Shown one piece after another: positions 26,601 through 38,600 of a stretch of DNA of 64,000 bases. The position numbers were made by a program, and so were the translations under genes. Origin of the DNA: Pelagibacterium montanilacus. Lineage in GTDB: Bacteria > Pseudomonadota > Alphaproteobacteria > Rhizobiales > Devosiaceae. Under the pieces are notes generated by a model that was not told the origin of the DNA, did not search any database, and was given only the letters and a program-made list of their open reading frames with translations. Where the stretch lies: contig NZ_RZMX01000059.1 in NCBI RefSeq assembly GCF_003992665.1, positions 62,001 to 126,000 of the forward strand, in the 5' to 3' direction. The stretch's first letter is position 1. Every line of letters starts with the position of its first letter.

Positions 26601-29600
26601 TCCAGCAGTCCACCACAAGCACTACGGCGTCGGGCAAGGCTGCCGGCGGGGTCGCGGTCGGCGCGGCGCTGGCACTTTCGCTGATCGATGATGTGGTCGA
26701 GGCGACCACGGCGCGAAATGTGAATGCGGGCGGCGACGTTCGCTTCGTTGCCGCCGGCGCATCCCACGCCACGCTTGTGGCCGAGGCCGGGGCCACAGGT
26801 GCGCCCGCCGAAGACCAAGAAGAAGGCGGCGAGGGTGGAGAAGAATCTTCCGTCGACAGCCAGGTGTCGGGCCAGTTCGATTCCGCCACAGCGCGCCAGA
26901 GCGACGCCGGGGTCGGCAGCAGCGAGCAGCAGGACGCGACCGCCGATGCCGTCGCCGACGAAGAGGGCCGCTCGGCCTCGACGTCCGAAGGTCAGGTGTC
27001 CGTCGCGGCGGCGGTAGCCATCAACGTTCAGAAAGCCCAGGTCAGTGCCGGGGTGCCCGATAACGTCGCCATCACTTCGGCCGGCTCACTGACGCTTGAA
27101 GCGATCGGCAACACCGACGGCAAGCTCGACGCCGACGGCTCCGCAGTAGGTGACGGGACGAGCCAGGACAACGCCATCGGCGTCGGCGTGGCGGTTTCGG
27201 TCAACCACGTGCGTGCGTCGACCATCGCCCGGCTCGGCAGCGCCACCCATACGCTGGGCGGACTCAATGTCCGCGCACTCTCGCTCGATATCGCCGAGTG
27301 GCGCTCCGACAGCGCCACCACCGAAACCCACACCGATACGTTCGAGGCCTTCGCGGCTTCGGGCGCCGGTGCATCGAGCGTCGGCATCGCCGGCGCGCTG
27401 GGGCTCAACCTCATCGATGCCGAATCTTCTGCGACCATCGCGCCCAACGCGGTGGTCAACCTCACGGGCTCGGGCTCGGTTGCGCTATTGGCCGATGCAC
27501 GCACCAGCACCACGGCCAAGGCATTGCCCGCCGGCGCGGACGATGAGGGCGAAGGCGGCGGCGCGACCGGTGGTTCGGTGGGCATCGGCGCCTCGGTCGC
27601 CATCAACATCGTGGCCAACCGGGCCGTGGCCGATATCGGCGATGGAGCCGTTCTCAACGATGCCGGCGATATCTCGCTGGACGCTGCGGGCACCCATGAG
27701 GCGGGGACCGAAGCCGAGGCGGGTTCGGCCGGCGGCGTTGCCATCACGCCCGTGCTCGCGCTCTCGCTCATCAACAACACCGCGACGGCGCGCCTAGGGA
27801 CGGGCGATCTGCTCGACATGTCGGGCGCCCTGTCGGTTTCCGCATCCCAGAGTTCCACGGTCACCACCTCAGCCTCTGGCAAGGCGGCTGGCGGCTCGGC
27901 GGCCATCGGCGCCGCTCTCGCTCTGGCGCTGGTCGACGATGTCGTCGTGGCCACAACCCTGCGCTCGGTTGACGCGGGCGGCTCGATTGCGATCTCAGCG
28001 GAGGGCACGTCTGCCGGCACGCTCACAGCCGAAGCCAGCGCCAGCGGCGCTGCCGAGACCGATGACGAAGGCAATTCCCAGGACGGCGAAACGGTCGATG
28101 ACAACGTCACCGGCCAGATGCAGTTCGGCTCGTCTCGCCAGTCCAACGCGAACGTCGGCAGCAGCGACCAGAAGGCCGCGACCAGCACGGCCGCCAATGA
28201 CGAGCAAGGCCGCTCGGCGAAGTCGGAGGAGGGCAAGGTTTCCGTGGCCGCAGCAGTTGCGGTCAACGTCACCAATTCGGCCGTGTCCGCATCCGTCAGC
28301 GGCGTCAACCTCGCCGCCGGGGGCGCGCTGTCGCTCACGAGCGTCGGCTCGTCCTCGGGCAGCGCCACCTCCGATGGCTCTGCCACCGACTCCCAGATCG
28401 GCATCGGCGTTGCCGTTTCGGTCAACGTGGTCGACGCCACCAACACCGCTCTTCTGGGCGCGGGCACCCATTCGGGCAATGGCGTCACCGTCTCGGCCAC
28501 CCAGGGCACCGATCCCGACACCTACCTCACCAGCGCCAGCTCGGGGGCGGGCGGCTCGAAAGTCGGCATCGCCGGCGCGCTGGCGCTCAATCTGATCGAT
28601 GTCTCCACATCGGCCCGCATCGACGGCACAGCGACAGTTTCTGCCGGCTCGGGCGCAACGGCCATAATGGCCAGCCGCGAGATCGATTCCACGGCCCAGG
28701 CCCTGCCCAGCGGGGACGGCACCAGCGGGGGCAAGGTCGGCATCGGGGCGTCCGTTGCCCTCAATCTCATGGATGTCTCGACCGTCGCCGAACTGGCCGA
28801 CGGCGCTACGCTCACCGATGGTGCGGGCCTCGCGGTCTCAGCGACCACCGGTCTGTCCACCACCACTACGGCCCAGGCCGGCGCATCGGGCGGCATTGCC
28901 ATCGATGCGGTTGTTGCGCTTGCCCAGCTCGACACCACTACCACCGCGCGCGCCGGGACCGGCAATGACCTGGCCATGGGCAGCGGGGCGGTTTCCGTCA
29001 ATGCCACCTCGACCGGAGCGCACAAGGCCAGCGCCGATGGCGCGGTCAAGGCCGGCAATGTGGGTGTGGGCGCTGCCGCGGCGGTCATCATCGGCGGCGG
29101 CGCCCAGGACGGCGCGCTTGCCAATACCTCGATCACCACGGCCACCCTTGCGCGTAACGTCACGGCTGGCTCGCTCGAGATCGACGCATCGTCGACACGC
29201 ACCTATGAGGCTGAAGCCACGGCAACGGCAGGCGGCGGCAAATCGGATTCCTCCGATTCCGACAAGCCCGCGGGCAACTCAACGTCCACCAACACCCTCG
29301 CCCAGACCGAGGACTACCAGCGCGGCACGGACCAGGCCGCCGCCAACAACGATGGCACATCCGGGTCCGGTTCGGGCTCGGGAACCTCGGGCAGCAAGGT
29401 TCAGGTCGCCGCAGCCGTAGGCGTCGCCGCCTCCCAGGACGTCGTAAGCGCAACTCTGGCCGGCGGGCTTACCATTACGCTCACCGATGCCCTTTCGGTC
29501 ACCGCCGGCAACACCGTCGACGTGGCGACCGTGGGGTCCGGCCAGGCCGGGCAATTCGGCGGCACGTCCAACGCTCAGGTCGGCGTTGGCATCGGCGTCG

Positions 29601-32600
29601 GGCTCGGCATCATCAACAACACCACGACCGCCTCGATCGGCAACGGGACCAATGTGGCCGATGCGGGCAGCGTCGCTGTGGGCACCACGACCCGCGAGAA
29701 TACCAGCGCCGAGTTCACCGACCGGCTGACCGCGCGCGCCATCGCCGGCGCATCGTCCTCCAAGGTCAGCGTAGCCGGGGCCATTGCGGTCGGCATCTCG
29801 CTCTCGAGCTCGTCGGCCTCGGTTGGCGATGACGTCGTGATCTCCTCTGACGGTGCAGTTTCGGTCACCACCGACAACCAGAGCCAGCTCGGCGCAAAGG
29901 CCATGGCCGCGGCCTATACCAGCGGCAGTGTCGGGGTGGGGGCTTCCATCGCGACCGTTGTCTCCGAGCGCAGCCAGTCCGCCTCCATCGGCGCGGGCGC
30001 CACTATCAACGGCTCGGACGTTTCGGTCACCTCGATAAACCGCAAGGTCGACGGTGCCTTCCAGTTCGAGATGCCCACCTCGGTTGACGAGGAAGGGCTC
30101 GACGGGCTCAAGGATCAGTTGACGGAAGGCGCGCTTCTGGGCGCCAGCAATTACTACGCCGAGGCCATGGGCGGTGCGGCGGCCCCCAGCGGGGTTGCCA
30201 TTCAGGGCTCGTTCGCCGTCATGGTGTTCTCCGATGAGGTGACCGCAACCATCGGTGAGAGCGAGGCGAGCACCGCCCAGACCGATATCACTGCCACCGG
30301 CGCCCTGACGCTCGACGCATCCAGTGATTTCACCGCACGCGCGCTTTCGGGCGGCATCGCCGTCGGCAGCAGCGTCGGGGTCGGCATTTCGGCCACCGTC
30401 ATCGTCGGGTCGGGCGAAACGCGCGCCGTCATGGCGGGAAACACCAGCGTTCTGGATTCCGCCTCGGTTGCCATCGGGGCCACGGCCTCCCAGGATTATG
30501 AAGCTTATGGCGTCTCCGCTGCCGGAGCCTCCACGGCGGGGGTGGCCGGTGTCGCCGCCGTCATCACGTCCGAGAACACCGCCGAAGCCCTTGTAAAGGT
30601 TGGCGCTGAGATCGTCTCCGATGGGGACGTGACCCTGAGCGCCGCCAATGATTTCGCCAGCTTCGCGCTCGCGGGCGGCGCTGCCGCCGGCGGCACGGCC
30701 GGCATCGGCGCAGCCGGCGCGGTGGTCGTTGTCGACAACATCACCCGGGCGGCACTGGCGGACGGAACGTCTGCGTCCGACGCGGTGACGATCGATGCGG
30801 CAGGCGCGGTAGCGCTCACCGCGGCCTCGACTCAGTCGGCCACCACCATCGCCGCAGCGGGCGGCGCTGCGGGCACTGCGGGCGTTGGCGCCGGCGGCGC
30901 GGTCTATGTGCTCGGCACCGTCACCGAGGCCCTCGTTGGCAACCATGCCCAGATCGGTCAGACCACGCGCGTGGGCAGCCTCGAACTCGCGGCGTCCGAC
31001 GGGACCGACCTGACGACCGTTTCGGGCGCCTTCGGTGGCGGGGGAACCGCCGGCGTGGGCGCTGCCGCTGCGGTGGGCGTCGCCAGCAAGGCGACCACCG
31101 CGCGCATCGGCACGGGTGCCGATGTCGCGGCCGGTGAGGTCGGCGTTCTGGCCGATAACCTCATCACGGCCACCACTCTGGGCATCGGCGTCGGGGTCGG
31201 CGGAACGGCGGGCGTGGCCGGCGCGGTCGGGGTCTTTTCGATTGGCGACACCACACTTGCAACCATCGATAGCAACGCCGTGGTCCATGCCACCGACAAC
31301 GTCGCCGTTGTGGCACTCAATGGCACCTCGCTTGATACCATCAGCGGCGGAGCCGGCATTGGCGGAACGGCTGGCGTGGGCGCCTCGGTGGGTGTCACGC
31401 TGATTGATACCACCACCTATGCGACCATCGCATCGAACGCTGATGTCACCGCCCTTGGCCAGGGCGCCGCGCGCCAGTACCGCTCGGGATATAACGGCAC
31501 GTTCGGCGCCTATGGCGGCGACGATGACATCAACGGGCCAGACCTTGATAATTTCGAAGTCGATTGGGCCTCGGGCGATGGCGATGCGCCGTTGACCTCG
31601 AACGACGCGATGGCCGCCGGCTTCGATCTTCTGTCCAAGAAGCGCACATCGACCCCCGTTACCCAGAGCGCCCGTGGCGTCATCGTCAATGCGGGCGCCT
31701 CCACCGAAATCCGCTCCATGGCGGTGGCCGGCGCTGTTGGTGGTGCGGCCGGCGTTGCGCTTTCTGCCGATGTGCCGGTCATCAACACCGACACCCGGGC
31801 GCGCATCATGGATGGCGCCCAGATCAACCAGGGCACAGGCGCGGCCAACAGCGGGCAGTCCGTCGTCGTGGCCGCCGCCAGCGATCTTTACCATTTCGGC
31901 CTTGCCGGTTCGGCGGCGGGCGGCGGCGCCGCTGGCGTCGGTGGCGGCGCAGCCATTTCCATTGGCACCGTCACCACCGCGGCGAGCATCGGCAATGCCG
32001 ATGTGGATGCCGAAAGCGATGTGGCGGTCACGGCCCGTGCGCGAGAGGACTTCATGTCCACCGCAGCGGCGGGCGCGGTTGGCGGGTATGCGGGCGTCGC
32101 TGGTGGTGTCACCACCATCGTGCTCGACACCACCACGACAGCGACCCTCGGCGGTACGGTCATTGCAGGTGGCAATGTCGACGTCATCGCCGACGATCGC
32201 ACCCGGGTTTCCACCCTGGCCGGCTCCATCGGCCTGTCAGGCGCCGTGGGCGTTGGTGCGTCCATCGGCGTGATCAAGATGGACAAGACCGTCACCTCGG
32301 CCATCGCCAACAACGCAGTGGTCACCGCTCTTGGCGGGGCGGACCGCTCTGTCTACACCGGCGACAGTTTCTCGGCGACGCGCCAGGCCACCGGTCTGAA
32401 CGTTCTCGCCAATTCCAATCAGTCCGTCTTCACCCTGGCGGTCGCAGGCGGTGGCGGCCTGTTCGTGGGTGTGGCCGGCGCCATCACCGTCAGCCTGTTC
32501 GACGTCGCGTCCACAGCCTCGATCGGGGCGGGCGCCGTGATCAACGGTGACAATACCGGTGCGGACGAGGACCAGGATGTGGTCGTCGTCGGACGGGACA

Positions 32601-35600
32601 GCACCTCCACGCTCGTGATCGACGGCGGTGTCGCCGGCGGTGCGGTCGGGGTGGCGGGCGCCGTCGATGTCGCCGTGTTCCGCAACTCGTCGTCGGGCAC
32701 AATCGGCGACGGCGCCACGGTCAATGCCGCGCGCAACGTCACCGTGGCGGGTCTGTCCAATAAGGCCACCAGCTCCACCGCCGTCAGTGCGGCGGGCGGA
32801 CTGGTCGGCGTCGCCGCCGGCATTTCGATCTACAATTTCGGCAACGGGGCCTCCAATGATGGGGAGGGATCCCAGGAGATCACCAACGCCACGGAGGATG
32901 GCGACACCAATCTCGAATCGATCACCGGCATGGCCGACGAGCAGATGCGGGACGGCAAGGCCAACGAACTGCTTTCGGAATCCGACAATGCGGATGTCCG
33001 CTCCATTAGCCAGGAAGCGCAGACCAGGCGCGCTGCGCTCGACTTCACCGGCGCGGTCAGCGGCGGCACGCCGGGCGGCACCTCTGCCACGATCGGTTCG
33101 GCCACCATTGATGCGGGCGGCACGACGAGCGCCCTCACCGTCGATGATCTCGATGCGCGCTTTACCGTCGGGGCCATTGCCGGCGGCGTGGTCGGGGTTG
33201 GGGCCGGCGTCGGGGTGGTTACGGTGGACACCACCAATATCGCCCGCATTGTCGGGGGCAACATCAGCGGCGGTGGCGTCAATGTCCACGCCGCCACCGA
33301 CCATACCATCGGTGGCCTGGCAATCGCCGGCTCGCTCGGCTTTGCCGCTGCGGTATCCGCCGACGTGGCGGTGCTTCGCAACATGGCCCAGACCCGCGCC
33401 ACGATCTCGGGCGCGACCATCGATGTCGATGGCGATGTGGCGGTCAACGCTGACAGCACCCGCGTGCTCGATGCCGAAGGCTATGCGGCCTCGATCTCTG
33501 GTGCGGCGGCAGTCGGCGTTTCGGTTTCCACTGCGGCGATAGGCGGTGTGGTCGAGGCTGGCATTGCCACCACCACGATCGTGGATTCGGCCAGCGTCGA
33601 CGTGGGCACGGACTCCCGCGACTCGGCCACGGCCGAAGCGACGGCCGCGGCCGGCGGCATCGGCCTGGCGCTTCAGGGCTCGGTCTCGCTCGCGTCGATC
33701 ACCACCAGCGTCTCCGGCGCCATCACCGGCTCCGATATCACCTCCTCGGGCCTTATCGCGCTCGACAGCCAGGCGCGGCAGGCCGCATCGTCGGACTCAT
33801 GGGGTCTGGCACTCGGGGGGCTCGTCGCCGCCGGCGCATCGATCGCCGATGCCAGGGTAACAGTCTCCAACGCGGCAACGGTCACCAATACCGATCTCGA
33901 TGGCGGGGCCATTGCCATCGGCTCCACGCTCGGTCCCGTCTCGGGCTCGCACACCGCTCAGGCTTCTGCCACCGGCTCCTCGGGCGCCTTCGTCGGCGTT
34001 ACCGCGACCCAGGCCAATGCCTACACCACAGCCTCCTCCAACACCTTGGTCACGGGCAGCGATCTTCTCTCCAGCGGTGCTATCGACGTCACCGCCGACT
34101 TGGCCACCAGCCAGGATGCGGAAGCGATCGGCAAGGCCTTCGGCGTGGTTGCGGTGGGCGACAACATCTCACGCGCGCGGTCCACTACCACGACGACCGC
34201 CATCGTGCGGGACATGGATCGCCTGTCCGGCGGTTCGGTGGCGATCGCGGCCACCGGCGAAGATGCCAACAATGCCGATGCCGAAGCGGGCAGCGGCGGC
34301 GTGGTGGCGGGCACCGCATCGCGGGCCGAGACCAGCGCGACCAGCTCCACGCGGGCCGCGGCCCAGACGACCGCGCCCTCGGATGCATATACAATCGTGG
34401 CCAATGGTGAGTTCAGCGTCATCGCCGATCACACGGCCCTGTTCGGCGGCAAGGTCGACAGCACCTCGGCCGCCGCGGTCGGCGCCAGTGGCGCGCGGCT
34501 GGTCCACACCGTCAATTCAACGGTCGATGCCCATCTGGGCAACAACGCGACCGTGAGGGCGGGCGACTTCACGCTCCGCGCTCTCAATCGCACACATAAT
34601 TTCTTCCTCGGAGAGGGGGCGTTCGGCCTCTATCCCGGCTCGGCGGCCCACAGCTTCAATTCCGACACTGCCGGCTGGAACCTCGATTCCGGTTCAGGCG
34701 GCTTCGTGGATGCACCGGCGGGCACGATAGCGGTCAATATCGGGCACGACACCAACGCCACCATCGGCGCGAACGCCGATATTCATCTGCTGGGCAAGGC
34801 CGAAGGCGTCAATGCTCTCGATGTCGAGGCCTATAACGAAGTCATCGCGCATCAGAAGGCCAAGCTCGACTCCGGCGGGGCGGTCGCCATCGCCTCCACC
34901 GAGATTCTCATCAACGCCAATGTCGACGCCAATGTCGCAATCGGCAACCAGAGCGATGTCATCGTCGATATCGGCGATATCCGCATGGCCGCCTGGGGCC
35001 AGGCCGATCTCGAAGCCCGCGCCGTGGCCACCACGTCCGGCCTCGCCGGAGCACCCTCGGGCAAGGCCTACACCCTGTACACCGGGCACAACAGCCTGAA
35101 CGTCGGTGAGAATGTGCGGCTGCAGGCCTCTGACGGCATCACGCCGCTCGATGGGTCCATCCCGACGAATGGAACGGTCTCGCTCGGCGCCGGCGCAGGG
35201 CTGGACGGACGTGAAGCGGGACTGCGCTTCCGCACCACCGTCGACCTCTTCAACAATACGGCGATCCCGATCGACTCCAAGCCCGATGCGCAGGTCGTGG
35301 TGACCAACACCTCGAACCTTGCCGTGGAAGCGTCCCAGGGCACGCACCCGATCGATGGCGCCAATTACGGCGTGCTGGCGGCCGGGGACATCACGTTGCG
35401 GGCAATGGGCGGCAACATCACGTCCTCGGCTGTCGGCATCGGCAAGAACATCTACCTCGAAGCGCTGAGCGAAGTTGCAAGCGCCATCTCCAACGCCTTT
35501 GGAGGCGGAGATGTGACCTTCGAGATTCACGGCGGATCGACGTCGATAAACGATGTGGGCACGGTCCGCGTCGACGGGCTGGTGGCCACCGGCCTGCAAC

Positions 35601-38600
35601 GGCATAAATCGCTCGTCATCTCCTATGCCACTCAGGACATTACCGGTGCCGGCGGCGTCGTCCTCTGCGATGTCCTGACGGAAATGTGCATCGCGGTGCC
35701 GGTGGACGGCCAGATTGGATACGAAGTCACCGGCCCGTATGCGGTCGGAACCGACATCCTCAACCGCCTGATCGAGCTGCGCAATCTCTTGATCCAGTAC
35801 GGTGACGACCCGGTCGCCGCCGGTGCGTATCGCAACGAGATCAACTTCCTTGAACGCAAGCTGGCCGCGCTCGGTCTGGGCTCGTATGTCGATGGCGTCT
35901 TCGAGCCCGGCCAATATGTCGGGCCGTCGCCGCGCCAGGCGCTTCTGGATGAAGCCGATGGCATCCAGACCAACATCACCACGGTCAAGCTCGGCCTGCT
36001 CGAAGCCACCGGTGGTGTGGTATCTGCCGATTTCGACGAGTGGGGTTCGGCCATCGGGGCGTTCTTTAGCTCCAACGCCGACTACGGCTTTGATCCCAAT
36101 GTCGAACAGGCCAAGACCCTTATCCAGGGATTGAGCAACTATTCGGAATTCACGAGGGCGCCAACCGACGAAAATCCGAACGAGGCATACAACGCCAACA
36201 TCGTGACCTGGCTGAGCAATGCCAGCACTGCAGCCGACAATGCGGGGACCGCCGCCGCCCAAGTCGCCAGCCTGACTGGCACCATCATAGACTTGCAGAC
36301 CGATGTGGCAGCCCTGACCGTTGAAATCCAGGACCTGCAAACGCAGTTGGCCGAGGCTCAGGTCAACAATCCCTCCTCTGCCGCAGGTATCCTTCAGGAT
36401 ATCGCGGACAAGCGCTCCAGCATCGATACCAAGCTGGGACAGATTGCCACCAACAATGGCTTGGCAAACTCCAACGCTGCCACGGCCCGGACCCAGGCGG
36501 CAAGCGCCTACAGCAATCTTGTGAGTGCTTACGACGCGTTGACGCCAGAGGGTGAGGGCGTGAGCGACACGCAGTATGCCAACCTTTTCGATGATGCGTT
36601 CGATCCAGAAAACAGTCAGTACGGTGGGCGATTGACCCGACTCAACCGCGCGATAAGTGGCTTCACCTATAGCGCGATTATCGATCCCGACCTTCCAGAT
36701 CAGACACCCGAGAACATCACACAGCCAGGCCTCACCACGCTGGCATCCAACATCACGGCCTATGCCGGTCAAGCCGCCACGAAGATCACAACACTGACCG
36801 GCAATGACGACGACTCGCTGACCGACTTCATAACCACGCTCACCAGCTTGACGAACGATTACGCGACCAAGATCATTGCCGCCGCCAGCGCAGCCAACAC
36901 CTCGGGCACCCCCGAAACCTTCGCGATCGACGTGGAGAACACGGCGGCACGCCTTGGCAATGTCAGCGTGGTGGCCGATCGTCTGGTGGGCGAGGGGGCG
37001 CTGGTTGCACCGGGCGATGCGTCCATTTCGATCGTCAACAACACGGCCAACACCCTGCGGCTGGGTAATCTGCTCATGCCGACCTACGATGCCGGCCGCG
37101 TTCGGTTCAATGGCGTCATCGTCAATTCCGTCGAGCAGATCAACGACCTCAATCCGACCGGAACTGCTGCTGCGTTCGAAACGGTGGAAACGGCCAACAC
37201 TTCGAGCCGCCCCGTCGTCTCGATCGTCTCAAACTACAATCCGGAATCGCTGACCTCCTACAATTCATCGAGCGATCTACGCCACCTCAATACCCGGCAG
37301 ATCGCGCCCGATATCATCCTCACATCGGGCTCGGTGATTTCCAATCTTGATGGCGCGGTCGAGATCACCAGCGCGGCGGGCAACATCTACATCAATGGCG
37401 AAATTCTCGCCGGTTCGCTGTCCATTCTCGCCAAGAACGGCGATTTCGTTTCCTCCTATGTGAACGGATTCGAGCACATCGGCGGGGATCCCGCGAGCTT
37501 CAACATCCCGACCAATTGGCAGGAGGCCGGGCGCGGCATCATCGTCAACGGCGCGGTGTCGATCTCGGCGCGGTACCTCAACATCAACTCGACCATCCAG
37601 AGCGGAATTGCCAACTGGAGCGTCAATCTGGGCGACAATCCGACCCTGACGGCCAACACGCCGGGCACTATCGGAATCACGCAGAACCAGATCGATGCGG
37701 CGATCGCGCAATATCAGTCCGATATCCTCGACGCTTACACCAATCCGTCGCTGACGCCGTCCACGCGGCTGGAAATCGTCAATGACAACGGCCAGACGAT
37801 CGTCCTCAACATGGCTCCTGCGGGCCTTGATGAAACCGAGCTGAGAAACGCTGTCACCGATTACCTCACCAAGGTGGAAACGGCTCAGAACGCGAGTGCC
37901 CAGCTTCCCGACCCGGTCTATACGATCGGTGGCAAGCAGATGAACATTAAGGATCTGCTGTCGCCGGAGGCGGAAGGCCGGGTCGAGTTCACCATCGCTC
38001 AGGCCCAGGCCTACGTGAACGCCGCCGGCGGCGACGGGATCTACACGGTCTTTGATGCGTCGAGCGACCTTGGCGTGTCCTATGATGCGGCCCAGAACAG
38101 GTATGTCGTCGATGGGACCACGGTGCGGGGTGGTTACATCCAGCTCTACGGCCAGATCATGAACACCGCTTCGAGTGGGGGCCAGCTCAACGTTCTGGAC
38201 GGCTTCGGCACCATCGACATCACCAACACCAGCGACATTGCCGTCGTCCTCCAGACGCTCAATGCCGGCGACGACCCCACAGGAAACGGTCGCGGCACGC
38301 AAGGCGTCATCGAGATCACCGATGTGGTTGGCGTGGATACGTCCAACCCGGAGCATCCACGCGTCGATGTGGTCTTCACCCGATATACAAGGGACTACAA
38401 TCCAGCTGTCGGTGGCAGCGGCCAGGTGCAGATGGTCTCACACGCCGGTTTCATTGACAATCTGACGGGCAATATCCTGTCCAGCGACGACGAAACGACG
38501 ATCGTTAACGCGTCGAGTCTTTACGCCCTCACTGGCAATGTGACGAACTCCACTTCAGGTCGGTCCACAACCTACGACCCCACCGAGAACCAGCGCTACG

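Noticed and set aside
23573-26818. Open frame of 1,081 codons on the minus strand opposite the adhesin gene; also 29279-31894, 32237-33304, 34694-36772, 37277-38356 and 39827-41431.
   Set aside because: They mirror the GC-rich codon use and repeats of the adhesin, have compositions dominated by Arg, Gly, Ala and Asp, show no family motif, and stand behind no ribosome-binding site. The plus-strand frame has a signal peptide, domains and a partner gene.
26129-34000. Regular repeats considered as a possible CRISPR array or tandem satellite.
   Set aside because: Periods of about 1,200 and 160-180 bp keep the reading frame and encode solenoid repeats; there are no short identical repeats with unique spacers.
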